Shown in pieces: positions 1 to 28,507 of a stretch of DNA of 64,000 nt. The position numbers were made by a program, and so were the translations under genes. Every line of letters starts with the position of its first letter. Positions within the stretch are counted from its first letter, which is position 1. A model generated the notes under the pieces. It was not told the origin of the DNA. It saw nothing but the letters and a program-made list of their open reading frames with translations, and did not search any database. The stretch comes from Dysidea avara. Lineage: Eukaryota; Porifera; Demospongiae; Dictyoceratida; Dysideidae. The DNA lies in assembly GCF_963678975.1 (NCBI RefSeq), contig NC_089272.1, positions 57,048,713 through 57,112,712 of the forward strand. Reading direction: 5' to 3'.

Positions 1-368
1 ACTCTGGGGTGTGGCATCACCAGTCCACCGCAACTGTCAAGCCATTATTAAATAAGCCAAAAGCGCCTGTAATTTTATTTCTGTTATGCTTGCACGTGAT
101 ATCTGTTGTTCAAATATTTCCTGGATCCCGTGCAGTGAGAAGTTTAAACAGTAGAAAGAGTGTCATATCCGTGGCATTATATGATGTGGGAAAGTTAACT
201 CGAATTGAGGGTAGTAACAGATCTAAGAGTCACACTGTAGTACGCGGGTGTATGGGAGTTGCTGGACTCATACCGACGATTAAACCAGAAATTATTAAGA
301 CTTGTGGTGAAGTTGATTCATCAAGAGAAACAAACAAGGATGTTGAAACTCAAAGTGGCCAACCGTGA
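1..368 (+). CDS. Unrecognised open frame at window edge
   Basis: An open frame of 119 codons (first ATG at 9) stays open to a TGA at 366-368. It has one hydrophobic stretch near residues 19-39 (APVILFLLCLHVISVVQIF) and is otherwise polar with many Ser, Lys and Arg. I recognise no domain. It could be the 3' exon of a gene entering from the left, a retroelement remnant or chance. No splice site or promoter supports it, so confidence is low. Confidence 0.2.
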   Translation, partial: SGVWHHQSTATVKPLLNKPKAPVILFLLCLHVISVVQIFPGSRAVRSLNSRKSVISVALYDVGKLTRIEGSNRSKSHTVVRGCMGVAGLIPTIKPEIIKTCGEVDSSRETNKDVETQSGQP

Positions 369-382
369 ATGCAGTGTGGTAT

Positions 383-516
383 TCATGTGATCTTCACGTT
401 TGGGAACACCTGATAGAGCAGACATCCCAGCTTGTAGTTCCTTAAAAGTGACGATGTTTCACTTTGTGGATAACCACTATTAATGCTGTAATCCTTGCAG
501 CGTGAAGTACGTAAAG
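383..516 (-). other. Candidate last exon of the collagen gene
   Basis: Reading the minus strand, a pyrimidine-rich run ending in CTAG is followed by a frame from 516 to a TGA at 383-385. A phase-1 acceptor here would fit the phase-1 donor of the last collagenous exon (1973-2143). It would add about 44 non-collagenous residues with two cysteines (RCKDYS and GCLLYQ) and then stop. Phase agreement is the only support. The sequence is not one I know as a collagen C-terminal domain, and the intron would be about 1.45 kb. The real 3' end may instead lie outside the window. Confidence 0.22.
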
Positions 517-571
517 CTAGCATAAAGAAAAGACCTTCATATGACCATGATTTCTCACGTGATATATACAT

Positions 572-1972
572 GCATCAAGCACATGCAGTAGGTGTAGAGG
601 AGCATAGCGGCATGCAGGATAGGGAGTGAAGAGATATAGCTATGTAGTATAGGTGTAGGGCTATTAGCTAGTGATAACACACCCCACAACACCTTTATAT
701 AAACGCACGTATGAATTGGTACTGAGGAGCCAGTCCCTGTGTGTCTGCAAGGGTATTAATCAGTTTATGGTTGACTGGTTATGGCTATCTTTGGCCCCCC
801 CACTCTGAAAATCGTTCCTATGCCTTTGCCCAGTGAGAGAAACATTTCTGGGTATACACATATGTGAGTATCTGCTATACAGTACAGTAGCAGCGTATTA
901 AATGCATTTAATTGAATCCATTTGGCTAATCACAGTAACTTTTTAGGATTAAAGTATCATATTCACCACTCAATGCTGAAATGTTGTCACAAGTCACCCA
1001 AATGTACAGTAACCCCACCCTTAAAAATGTGTAAAACCAAAAAATTCCAGTCCAGTGATTAGACACTACCAAACAATAGGATTCCCATTGAAGTCAGCTC
1101 GTTTAGCATACTTTTCCTCACCATAGCACTTGTATGACTTATAACTCAATATTTGTCTGAAACTAACTGTCTCAATGAAGGTTCAGTTCAGTGTGCATTG
1201 TGGCACTGCCACAGAGAATCTGGCTTAAATTTTGTTTTTTGATATAATTGTAGAAAAGGCTCATTGTAAACGCTTACAAGATAGTCCAGTTTCACTTTAC
1301 CCAAATATTTTTGCTTAGGCTCCTAGGTTAGTGGTGAACACCTCGTACAGGCTCTGCCTTCTGTGTTCACCCCCTCCAGTGCCTAACTGGTAAAGTTGAT
1401 AATAAATAAATGAATACTTCATTATACAGTGAATGTACTTTTACAATGCATACATGTAATCAGCTAGCTAGCTAACTTCTTTATCATTTGGGAACAAGTG
1501 TTAAGTCAGGAGTCCTAATAAACTGCTATTGTGCATGTTCATAACTGACTTGCAGTACATTACATTGGTAAATTTTGTCTATGGTGAGGTGAATTATGCT
1601 AAAATAGCTGACTTTAAGTGGAATCCTATTTATTTGCTTACTTAATGGGAGGGGCTATACTTATTTGGATGTAAAAACTGATATTGACCTTTAAAAAAAT
1701 TCAATTCCACCATTCCAGTAGTCCATTCCACTGTTTATACACTCCCAGTCAATGCTGAGGTTAAATGCAGAGAACATTCCAGATCCCAGATGTTGTGGCT
1801 TCTTCGGCACATGCCTAGACTGCATGTTGCTGTAGGATCAAGTCACTACTGGGTCTGGGAAATTTTTGTATTAAACAGAATTTTAATGTGAAGATTCTGA
1901 CTACTACCTGTACCCACAGGCTTTATTCACAGATTGTCAGTGGGATTGCACTTCCAATAAAAACATACTCAC
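572..1972. other. Gene-free stretch, repeat debris
   Basis: No convincing coding exon is visible on either strand. At 1331-1412 there is an inverted GTGAACAC/GTGTTCAC pair followed by a tail ending in TAAAGTTGATAATAAATAAA. The same kind of tail appears at 21,325-21,390 and 53,516-53,600. If the collagen continues leftwards this stretch is its last intron or 3' UTR. Confidence 0.4.
1331..1412 (+). repeat. Dispersed repeat tail, copy 1 of 3
   Basis: A segment reading roughly 'acaggctctgcc..gtgttcac..gtgcctaactggtaaag' ends in an AATAATAAATAAA tail. Two related segments in this window share the layout 'tacag-cctt-cagtgctg-tgtaaag-nnnaataataaataaa'. A repeated 3' segment with an A/T microsatellite tail is typical of SINE or LINE 3' ends. 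The family is not identified. Confidence 0.4.
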
Positions 1973-4098
1973 CTTTCATTCCTTGTGCACCATCTGCTCC
2001 TTGAGGTCCGGGTGGTCCGTCACTGCCTTGATCTCCTTGATCTCCTTTAGCACCTGTTAATCCTGGTGATCCTTGATCTCCGTCTTGTCCTTGAGGGCCA
2101 GGGTCTCCAGCACTGCCCTGATCACCTTGACTACCCTTTTCACCTAACAAATTAAATATATTAAAATAGAATTTCTGGTTGCCCTATTAGAGTAATTCAA
2201 TTCTCAGGAATCCCAAAATTGGGCTTTAACACAACAGCCTATTGTCTGTATTAGGGGATGTGGCACAGCAAGAATTCTTTGTTAAATTGGATAAAAATGT
2301 TTCTATCTAGTGATGCATAAAAAAACTCCCGATTTTAAAACCTCTATAGTATTGGTGTGCACATGCTCTTACCTCTTTCTCCCTTCATGCCATCCTCTCC
2401 AGCAGGACCAGGTGGTCCATCTATACCTTGTGGGCCGCGGTCACCAGGTGAACCATCATTACCTGGGACGCCTGCTGCACCAACTTCACCCTAGAGTAAT
2501 GTGTAACAAGATATTAATGGCACTCTCAATACAATAACATTCATGTACTGTATTTGTTGTACAGCTAATTTGCTTTACATGAATACATGTATGGAAGCAT
2601 TATATAATTGTGTTATGTACATGTGTATTTATGTGCTGTATCTATTTATGTGTTTTTGTACACATGTTTACATACAACTGTGTATTCTTTGCGTGTGTGG
2701 ACGCAATGAATATGCATATGTACCTTAGCACCTTCTGCACCAGGTGTGCCAACATCACCTCGTGATCCTCTTCGTCCTTGATCACCTGCCTCCCCTTTCT
2801 CTCCCTTCTCTCCATTAGCTCCATCTGACCCATCAGCGCCAGGTTCTCCTTTCTGGCCTGTCTCCCCATTCGGACCAGGAGGTCCGTCACTCCCAGGAGT
2901 ACCTGCTTCACCCATGTCACCTGAGTGAACAACGCAACCAGAGGTTAATAGACCAGCAAGGAACAATAGAAAACAGATAGAACAAATTTGTGAGAGAATC
3001 TTATATTCATACAAACACAATAAAGCTACACACATATGTGCTACTATACACCCTTTTGTACTACAAAGGTTATGTATGCTGAAGAATTGTCCTCCTTGTA
3101 TGTATAAGCAATAAGTGACAGCAGGAGCTAACAAGTTGCATGGTGCAAAAGAGCATAGCACTCAGGATATAGCTGTGTTTCAACAATTGTGGAATGCCTT
3201 TATTTGCAGCCACATGTTGGCACATATAATAGATAGGTGTTGTACAATCATCAAAACAAAAATATGTTAGAATACTTACGCACATATACTGTACATGTAA
3301 GTATGCACTCTGCATACTCTAATAGAACACACACTTTAGGCAAAATACTCTAATGGAACAGTCACCTTCACAGTTCAGATAATCAATGACCGGATAATCG
3401 AGGGACCACAATACATACAATACACACATCATGGACTTGCCCTTGTCCTCCTTTGTGTTCCAGTACTTTTCCCTAACAACACAAGGTGTCAATTCACGAT
3501 AGCATATTAAGCCACAGGAAATGCACATTTTCAGCACTGAAAGGTATAATAAACGGTATTGTCGTCTACCATATAGCAGCCAATTTTTTTTTGTCAAGTA
3601 CACATGTAGTTTCCGCCCTTGTTACACTGTACCTAATAAACGTCACTGTGTAGTGAACAAAACATGGCAATTAGCCAAAGTGTTTTTCACCAAGAGCTAC
3701 TCGCCAAAGTTATATACAGTACTGCCACTACATGATGGTATACAGCCATTGAGCCAGATGCATGTAGGCACATGTAATCTCATTACAAAGAGGACTACTG
3801 TGCACATAACTTATTATGTAATGACATCAATACATACCTTTAGGTCCTTGTTGTCCAGGTGTACCATCAGTTCCAGGGTCACCATTTGTTCCTGGTGACC
3901 CAGCTTCTCCCATATCTCCCTTCTGGCCTTTCTCCCCAGCTGGGCCTTGTATTCCTGGGACACCATCATTCCCTGGCATACCCGTCATCCCAATTGGTCC
4001 GACTTCACCCTTTACTCCATCAGTTCCATTTATACCAGGTGGGCCTGCCTCTCCTATAGTGACATGATAATGTACATGAATATTACAGAACAACATGC

Positions 4099-4140
<42 letters not shown>

Positions 4141-7100
4141 CGCACACACACAATACACACACTGTACATGCACGATCACACACAAAGCAAAAAGCAAAGC
4201 ATTTAGCTATGTGCCTCATGCCCACCCAGGGCACTGTTCTGGTGCAGTTTAGTACTGACTCAGGGCCAGACTAGTAACCCCTAGGGGACTAAACCATGTC
4301 TCCTGGGTAGACACACAACACAAACATACAGACAGACAGACAGACATACCAGGTAGTCCATCATTACCAGCTTGACCCGTTACTCCATTTTCTCCTGGAG
4401 TACCAGGGTCTCCCTTCTGTCCATCAGTAGATGTACCAGGTAGGCCCATTACACCTGGGTCGCCCTTAGCTCCTGCTTGACCTGTAATGAGTAACGAATT
4501 TATAGAAGGTGATCTAACACAAAGTGGAAAGCTCAGACATACACATATTGCTTATGGAAAGATACAGTGAACTGTATTCCTTAATATTTGTTCTTTGTAA
4601 GGATATACGTAATGTATTTTCTGTCGTTTGAGCTTGTGAATTAGACAGAAAATAAGCTCCCGCTAATGGAGGGAACACATGGGCTAGCATATACAGTACA
4701 GAGTTTATAACTTTCAGGTTTTTCCTGGCATATTTTTGCAATCTCAAAGCTTAGGTGGTCTGCTGGGTTTTTCCCTTGGAGTTGTGTGGGTCATCAACTC
4801 CTAAATTATGCATGCTTTAAAATTGGTTCTGATCCCTGTTCTACCTCACCATGCTGCCATTTACTGCTGCACTATACTTGAGTAAATGATTGTTGAAATA
4901 TAATTACAGTAGCTTGCACTAGTGGGCAGCTACGTATCTCCTCAGTGCTATGTAGCTGGTTGTGGGAATGATGGGGGTTGGGTTAGGGTTACTGTAATGG
5001 GACGAGGTGTATCGTAATGGCATTTTAGTGGGAGGTTGAGGGGGACATTCATAAGTGACCTTAAGCAATGCAAAATCTGTTAGTACAATTGATTTGGGAC
5101 CAATGTGTATATGTATTTATGCATACGGTACAGCCCAAGCGCAATGTCGCACTTGCTTGCACACGCAACTTTGCTCGAGATTTTAAAAATCGCTAATTGA
5201 GGGGCGTGGCAACTGTTTCGCTCGCGAGACAACATGGCAGCTGTTTCGTTCACGAAGATCGCAAGTAAAACAGTTGCCACGCCCCTTAATTATCAATTTT
5301 TAAACTCTCAAGCAGAGTTGTGTGTGCGAGCGAGTGCGACGTTGTGCTTGGGCAGTACCTTAGATGATTTATTTTAACATACAAAATACTGTAAACTTTG
5401 GCTTACCAGTGGCTCCAGGGGGACCAGTCATTCCTACAGCACCATCTGATCCAGTTTCTCCCTTCTGGCCTTTCATTCCATCATCACCATCTCTTCCATC
5501 ATTACCAGGAGTTCCATCAGATCCATCGTTACCAGCTTCTCCCTAATATAACACGCAATGTTAAAACCAAGTGTTATAAAAATAATTACAAAATAACCAA
5601 AAATAACCAACATAACCAAAATCCATTCAAATATTAGACAGAATAAGACAATTAAATTTGTAATACAGTACAAATACTTGCAAACTGTAGACTAAAAGTC
5701 TTAAAAAAACTTTCAGCATTTTACATGTGCAAAAACAATGTCATTTACCTTTTGTCCTTTCATTCCGGTTGCACCAGGGTCACCAGCGGGTCCCTGGTCT
5801 CCTCTTTCTCCTTGAGGTCCTTGAGCACCATCTGCACCAGGTGTGCCATCAGTACCATCTGTGCCTGCTGGTCCTCGGGTGCCCATTTCACCTTTCATCC
5901 CTAAAATGGTAAATACATAGTCATGAGGATTATATTCTATTAGAGTATTTGAATGAGGTATGTACATATGTATGTGTTAGTATTAAGATGGTTCTGGAGC
6001 AAAGCAAACGCTACAGCAGCCGTGTGAAACACAGCTACTGCTGCCCAGCGAACCAGCACTGTGCACTACTGAGGCACTTGAGTGTTGTGCAGGCAAATCC
6101 TTCTGGTGCAGGACTAGTAATCCGCAAGAGGACTGGCTAGGTCTCACAGAGAGAGGTTGTGGAACCCGAAGAATGACTACAACACCACTAAATGAGACAA
6201 GGACATGTACAGTTGGCATTTTCTTCCCCAGTTTATACCAGGTACCCATTGATGTTACAGCTGGGTAGGCTGCTTCCCCAGTTGACAACAGGCCACCAGG
6301 TGCATATTATACAGCTGGGTAGACTGGAGAAATGTGAGTAAAGTTTCTTGCCCAGTTTGCATGCACGTACGTACGTATGTATGTATGTACACACTGTATA
6401 CCATATAATAGCAAATATTGGTAGAACTAATATTTGGCGATTTGCTATAAAATTGCAATTGACGAAAATTTAATTTGGCGAAATGGTCTCACAGAAAAAT
6501 TGGTGGTGCACCGTTGCATGGCTGACAGAAGGACAAAGCGTGCATGCCGAATCTATTTGTGCAGAAACATTTATCTTATGGATTCAGCCACTGCATGTAT
6601 CAGTCTGGCCGGATCGCTTTCATGATTAAAACCAGATCCAGTCTGACCTGCTTCAAAGGTTCTAGTTTCTTTCGTGGGCCATGTCCACTTATCAGGATCA
6701 TGTGTGTCTCTCTGTAGGTATATGTATAGAGTCTCACCCATTTATCAATGACTGTGCATAAAACCATGTATGTTGCAGAGCCATGCCCACTAATCAAATA
6801 TGAGTTCTATCTAGTCTAGTCTAACAGCAGACAGCTTATGTCATGAGCCACACTCATTGCATGCACTAACTAACCAGTAAGGTGTGTTTAAGTAGTATCT
6901 ATGAAGCCACACTTGATTTGTTAAAATCTACTGCTATCAAAAGCTTGGATACAAGTTATGTAAGAAAATAATTAATATTGACGAATTTTAAATTTGGCAG
7001 TTTGATGACAAATCGCCAATTCGCCATATTTAGCTGACTGCCAAATTTAGTTGTTATACGGTATAAGGTGAGTTCTGTGTGCATGTTAGTATGTTATTAA

Positions 7101-10100
7101 TTTATGTGTGTGCCTATTACATGTACATAATGCCTCTAATCATGTACATAGGGTAACCCAGTAGTATACTCACCTCTCTGTCCTCTCTGTCCTTGTGGTC
7201 CACTTATTCCTTGTGGTCCAGCCTCACCAGGTTCCCCATCCATACCATCCGTACCAGGAATACCCTGAGCTCCTTGTTCTCCCTTCATACCATCAGCACC
7301 AGGATCACCTCTTTGTCCGTCACTACCATCACTTCCATCATTACCAGGTTCACCCTATTAGTGGAAGGAACTAACTACACAGACCACAATTAAGTCAATG
7401 TGTAAATGCTGTGCTGTATGTAAGTAAAAATATATCTGTACTTGTCTGTAATAGTGTAAAGTATTACACAACTAGGGAGCCTGATAATATACACACACGT
7501 CAATGATACACACTACACAGATCACACATACTGTACAGTTAGTTTTCTGCCTATGCATGTGTGCGTACCTTCATTCCCCTCTCTCCCGTAACTCCAATTT
7601 CACCTTGTGGTCCCACAGGACCTGTTATACCAATTTCACCTTTTTGACCTTTTGCACCGACAGCTCCATCCACTCCAGCCTCTCCTTTCATCCCTCTTGC
7701 ACCTACAGAACACACAGTATGTAGCTGGTGACTTCACCACGTATACATATAGATACACACTTACTTGCTGCTCTACTGAAATATATCTATTGCATTATAC
7801 AGTATTGTCCACAATTCAATACAGATGTTATGTAAATGAAATAATAAATTGACCGTACCGTCATCTCCTTGCATTCCCTTTTCTCCAGTTGCGCCTACAT
7901 CACCTTGGCCACCCTTCTCTCCTTGATCGCCCTGTGGGCCAATGTCACCTCTGACACCTGGTTCTCCCTGTTCACCCTTAATTCCTTGTAGACCACGGTC
8001 TCCTCTTGGGCCTATACAATGTAACATACAGTATAGTGGAACCTATGCATACTCATACACAGCCAACTATAGTACCTGTCGCTCCTGCTGGGCCTTCTGG
8101 TCCTATATCACCAGGAGTACCTTGTGCCCCTGTTTCTCCAACTTCTCCCTTCATTCCTTTCATTCCATCATCTCCTGGGGTACCAGCAGGACCTTGACGA
8201 CCACGTTGTCCCGGAGGTCCATCATTTCCAGGTGGTCCTGCAGGTCCTTCAGGCCCCCTTGGTCCTGGGGGACCAGAATCTCCTGGGAATCCCTTGCGAC
8301 CAGGTGGGCCAGGCAAACCCTGAAATGTACAATGTACACATCTCTTGATATCACAGAAATAGCTGGATTGAATACTGTAACCCAATAGGGTAAAAAACAT
8401 AGGTGTCTGGCACCTTTAGCAAGACATCTGTACTAGTGTAGAAAAATACAGTAGGATTGGAGCAGTGTCCAGAACATGGAGGTCTAACTGTATAATGCTA
8501 TTACGTCCATATGGAACTATGAAGACATCATGTGTGGCACTTAAGCGGGAGCTTATATTCGAATATCTTGGGAGGGCACAATGGAACTGCTACTCTGAAG
8601 TGTGGACACGTTGATAATCACAACGCCTACCGGAGGTCCAGTGATGTTTAAAGCGGTCACGTTACCAGGTAATCCAGGATTACCAGGCTCTCCTTTCATC
8701 CCATTAACACCTTCAGGTCCGGGTGGTCCCTGAACACCAGGGACTCCTTTACCACCAGGGTCTCCAGCAGGTCCCTCTGGGCCAGGTAAACCTTGTATGC
8801 CAGGTACACCTGGGGCTCCTTGATCACCGTCACGACCTGAAGAAAAATAGTAAAACATACAGTAAAGAATCTTGCATCAGAAAAAAGCTCCTATTATCAG
8901 ATATTAGTGCAGAAATACATGTATCTTTCATATGAATTAAATCTCAGGTTTCTGAGCAAAATGTAATATATCACATATTCTTGCAGCTAAAGTTTCATGT
9001 ATGAAGAAAACAAAAAAATGTTTTCTAACCAGAGGCTGCATGGTATATACGTAGACAGGTGGATTAGACCTTAAACTTCTCATTTGGAAAATTCAAAGTT
9101 AATCTTCTTAGAGAGGTGGTCTTTCTATACAGGTGGCCACTAATCTGTACCAAAACTTTCATCTTTAGTATACTGTACATGCTGTGTTATATTAGTCAGT
9201 TTAGCTTGGTGGTTGTTTTATCACAAACACATTTGTGACATGTTACCATACCTCTTACTCCTCGAGCTCCCCGCATTCCTGTCATCCCATCACTTCCAGG
9301 TACTCCAGGGGTACCATCCCTACCATCAGTACCATTGAATCCTCTTGGTCCTTGCATACCCATGGGACCCTAAAATGATTGATATCATACTAACATATTT
9401 ATATACATGTCCGCATAAAAGTGGGATTTGTAAACTGATGCTTGGCTATACTTGTGGAGTGCATATGTGACCGGATTTGCAAAAAGGAACCTTTTTCACA
9501 CACAAAATTTGACCCATTTTTTGAACTTTGAAGCTTCATAGCGTTTTAATCGTTGCATATATTATCCTGATATTTTTCATGAGTGTAGCTACAGTATCTG
9601 GCTACAATTTGATACTAAGAGACAGTTAATCAGTAGACGAAGTAAACTGTTACATCATTTTGTTTGCTAGTATGTAAAATGTGTGGAAAAGGTACCTTTT
9701 CGCAAATCCGGTCACATATTTACCTTGGTCACAAATATACTGTATCAATGGTCACAAATTTTATAACTGAGCATAGTGTATCTATGTAACTTCATCAAAT
9801 AAGGCCACCTTCACAACACTCTATCTGTTACATTTGTGGTACAAATAACATAGTTCTGTTTTGCCATGCACAACAGTGTCTCGTGAATAACATCTTACCA
9901 TTACTCCAGGTTCTCCGGGCATTCCTGGGATTCCTTTTGTACCTCGTTCACCATCCATACCTGGGTCACCTTGTTCACCTTTCATTCCATTGAGACCACG
10001 GTTTCCTGGGATACCAGGAGCACCAATTGGACCTCTAGGACCTGTTGAAGAGATTTAGGAACCAAAATAAACCTTGTAACATACCCACACAAATCCTTAG

Positions 10101-11980
10101 CTCTAGATTATTCTATATGTATGCTCTAAAGGTTGTAGTTTATTACTCTGTCATACCATATTTGCACATATACATATATAACTGTAGGAAGAAAACTTTA
10201 AAATGACTAAACACTTGTGTACAAACAAAGCTCACTATAGCAATTCCAGTTGGCAGTACATTACATAGACTACAATAATGGTCACCATATTAGCAACTTG
10301 TTATACTGCAAAAAACCTGTTGAACTGGTTAGCTAACCTGTATCTCCGGGCTCCCCTGGCGGACCAACTGGGCCTGGTCCTCCGGGGATTCCTTTGGTTC
10401 CTGGTTCACCAATCCATCCCTTCTGTCCTTTCTCTCCCCTCAAGCCTGGTAGACCAGGTATACCAGGAGCACCTGTGGAAGATTAGAAACCATTATGATG
10501 TCTATTGCAGGTGAAGGCTGAGCATATATGTGGCTTGTCAATTTTGTCCTATTGTTCGTAGTCAAACCACTAAAACCAGGGATATAAGCTCAGTTTACTG
10601 GGCACAGCTGTCAGCCCAAGCTGTATAGTTAGCTCTGGTGATGACTGCTGGTATAAAGGCTGGTAATGCCACTGGGAAAAAAAATTTGGTCCCAACTGGT
10701 CCGGAAAACCTAGCCCATCAAATACAATACGTACCTCTTGGGCCAGTCTCTGTCTGTCTTGTATGTCTACTGTTGAGTTCAACGTTTAATTCACTTGCCT
10801 ACAGAAAAAAAACAAAAATAATGACATAACAAAGCAGTTAAAACAACCAATATAAACCCTGTTCCCATGGTTACCATACAAAGCCATACAAAACACGGAA
10901 GCCACATAACTACACATTCTGTTCCTATTTTTCATGACAACTCCAATGTAATTTGTGGTGAGCCCCACCAAACAAAATAACTACATCACTAGCAGGTGGC
11001 CAGCCAGACTCAATGTAATATGACGGGACCACAAAGACATTAGCAGTAATGACCCTTGTGAACTTCTCTGGAATGACACAAAAGACAAAACCAACCACTC
11101 AACCATGATTCCTTTTATCTGGGTGTGTTCCATGATCTGAAAGTGACTCAGGTACGAATGGCACATATTTGTTTAGCATATTTTTATAATTCCATGCAGC
11201 AACAGAGATACCACACAATACATTATCATCATGTTATTACAGTAGCTCAATTTGAAAATGATTTAGCTGTTAGCTAGTAAAAATCTAATAATGCAGTGTT
11301 CACTGCTCATGACATGGACCTGGTAACATCAGTAATGTCCATATTACCTCTCAAATTAACAGCAACAAGTGGTAATTAGGGATCGATCTCAGACAATTGT
11401 CAAGTCAGTTGTTAATTGATGTAGTCAGTAATCAGCAGCTCAAGGGACTTTTACAGCAGCCACAGCTATAGATTTTTAAAACACTATTTCTTGACAAAAA
11501 AATAAACCAAATATTCAGCTCTTTCTCTGTGTAAAACTTTTAGTATATGTATCTGGCCTAACCCATATATACAGTCGGTAGCTAACACTTCAGGCTAACA
11601 TTATAACTATATGAGACATTACATTAACTTTGTACAACACACATGCACGTCACGTGACATGTCACTCACTCTAGCACAACTTGTTAAGATACTTGAAATT
11701 GTCAAGCATGCCAATAGTAACACTGGCACGGTATCTCGAGTGGAAAGTCTTCTGTATAACAAAACATAACAAGATTAACATACAATATGTTGGCACACAT
11801 TTAGAGAATAATACTTTAAAAGGAACAGATAATTCACTAATGGTAAATGAAAACACTTTAGCTAGCTAAATCTACAATCACCATTTACATGTTCCATAAC
11901 AATACTAAACACAATGGCTACTAAGAAAATAAAAAAGGAAAAGAATCCATGTTACAAAAGAGACCTTACCTCACTTCCAT
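1973..11980 (-). CDS. Collagen, non-fibrillar/short-chain-like
   Basis: Eighteen coding exons, listed 5' to 3' on the minus strand: 11970-11980, 11670-11751, 10735-10798, 10338-10472, 9899-10041, 9252-9369, 8631-8836, 8076-8319, 7859-8011, 7569-7702, 7174-7354, 5749-5900, 5407-5542, 4350-4481, 3838-4053, 2724-2920, 2373-2490, 1973-2143. All junctions are GT-AG and all phases agree, giving about 864 codons so far. The ATG at 11978-11980 starts a basic stretch followed by a hydrophobic core ([19 protein letters not shown]), a likely signal peptide with an Ala after Ser-x at the cleavage site; a type II anchor is the alternative. A 21-residue non-collagenous exon follows, then Gly-X-Y repeats to the last exon. 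Two breaks are seen: G-TSTD-G (exon 14) and [10 protein letters not shown] (exon 7), which has two N-glycosylation sequons. RGD occurs in exons 9, 12 and 16. Most exons begin or end inside a glycine codon (G|GN), unlike fibrillar collagens. It presumably assembles as an extracellular triple helix. The C-terminal domain was not found. Confidence 0.92.
4101..4160. repeat. (AC)n microsatellite in collagen intron
   Basis: About 50 bases of AC dinucleotides with a few GC interruptions lie just upstream (minus sense) of the exon at 3838-4053, in the intron after exon 14. Confidence 0.9.
4222..4310 (-). repeat. SINE-like repeat, copy a
   Basis: On the minus strand this reads GGGTTACTAGTCTGGCCCTG with a following 'agtactaaactgcaccagaac'. 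Related segments with 'ttactagtcc' and 'gtgctggttc' lie at 5,990-6,360 (minus) and 17,660-17,760 (plus). The three copies are diverged. A dispersed short retroelement is the likely explanation. Confidence 0.35.
5126..5360. mobile_element. 235-bp fold-back MITE flanked by TA
   Basis: Two arms of about 90 bp are inverted copies: 5126-5218 and 5271-5360. Both start (from outside) with (C/A)GGTAC(A/T)GCCCAAGC and both contain AGGGGCGTGGCAACTGTT. A TA dinucleotide flanks each end (5124-5125 and 5361-5362), as with Tc1/mariner-type insertions. It sits in the collagen intron between exons 13 and 14. It has no coding capacity. Confidence 0.8.
5990..6360 (-). repeat. SINE-like repeat, copy b
   Basis: Minus-strand sequence contains GGATTACTAGTCCTGCACC and, further along, 'gtgctggttcgctgg'. 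The plus strand carries two spaced CAGCTGGGTAG boxes (about 6260 and 6312) and 'agaaatgtgagtaaagtttcttgcccag'. It lies in a collagen intron and shows no coding potential. Confidence 0.4.
6401..7061. mobile_element. TA-flanked inverted-repeat element, 661 bp
   Basis: The left end reads CCATATAATAGCAAATATTGG and the right end is a diverged inverted copy (…CCAAATTTAGTTGTTATACGG). Both arms contain 'tttggcga' and 'gacgaa(a)attt'. TA dinucleotides flank both ends (6399-6400, 7062-7063). It is in the collagen intron between exons 11 and 12. Confidence 0.6.
9466..9716. mobile_element. 251-bp MITE, TGTGACCGG termini
   Basis: Left end TGTGACCGGATTTGCAAAAA and right end its inverted copy (CGCAAATCCGGTCACA), each flanked by TA. 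It is in the collagen intron between exons 5 and 6. Termini resemble those of the larger element at 41,636-42,273 (GTGACCCAGTCTGACAAAAC) and a fragment at 16,365, suggesting one loose family. Confidence 0.7.
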
Positions 11981-12294
11981 CTTCCTAATTGTCAGCCAAC
12001 TATAGCTGTCTTCACTGTACAGCTGATTATTAGCTCACTGTAAGGGGATGAGCTTTTAAAATAAGCAGAGTAGAAAACCTTCCTGATTTTCAGCAAAAAC
12101 GTTGAGAGCTGAGCTTTCTGCAGCTAACTGAGCGGACAAAATCCGTCAATTGTGGCAGATTTAAGTAAACTCCAGCCTATTTCTCCAGGGCGCGGTACGG
12201 CTTCGCGACGTCATTTCATAGGTTTCTTTATGTCACGTGACGTTGTCTAGTCACGCATTGAAGCGAAGAGGCGGGGTTAGGAGCGAACACTCAG
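11981..12294. promoter_or_regulatory. Head-to-head bidirectional promoter region
   Basis: Only 314 bases separate the collagen ATG (minus) from the MMAA ATG (plus), so both 5' UTRs and core promoters must fit here unless further upstream exons exist. Visible candidates are a CRE-like GACGTCA at 12,207-12,213 and a palindromic E-box TCACGTGA at 12,233-12,240. This block (12,185-12,330) is noticeably richer in CpG than its surroundings. No TATA box is obvious. Use of these sites is inferred. Confidence 0.6.
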
Positions 12295-28458
<16,164 letters not shown>

Positions 28459-28501
28459 TATAATGCTATAAACTGTATAGTGTATATATTTGTATATTTA
28501 C

Positions 28502-28507
28502 AATAAA
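28502..28507 (+). terminator. MMAA poly(A) signal
   Basis: AATAAA 44 bases after the MMAA stop codon, followed within 40 bases by T/G-rich sequence. Confidence 0.7.

Noticed and set aside
2144..2372. Possibility that collagenous exons are separate small genes
   Set aside because: Every neighbouring donor and acceptor pair agrees in phase across the set, which supports one gene.
3841..4110. Plus-strand frames rich in Pro, Ser and Leu opposite collagen exons (also at 5,364, 7,942 and 8,006)
   Set aside because: They are antisense shadows of Gly-X-Y exons, whose splice sites and phases fit only the minus strand.
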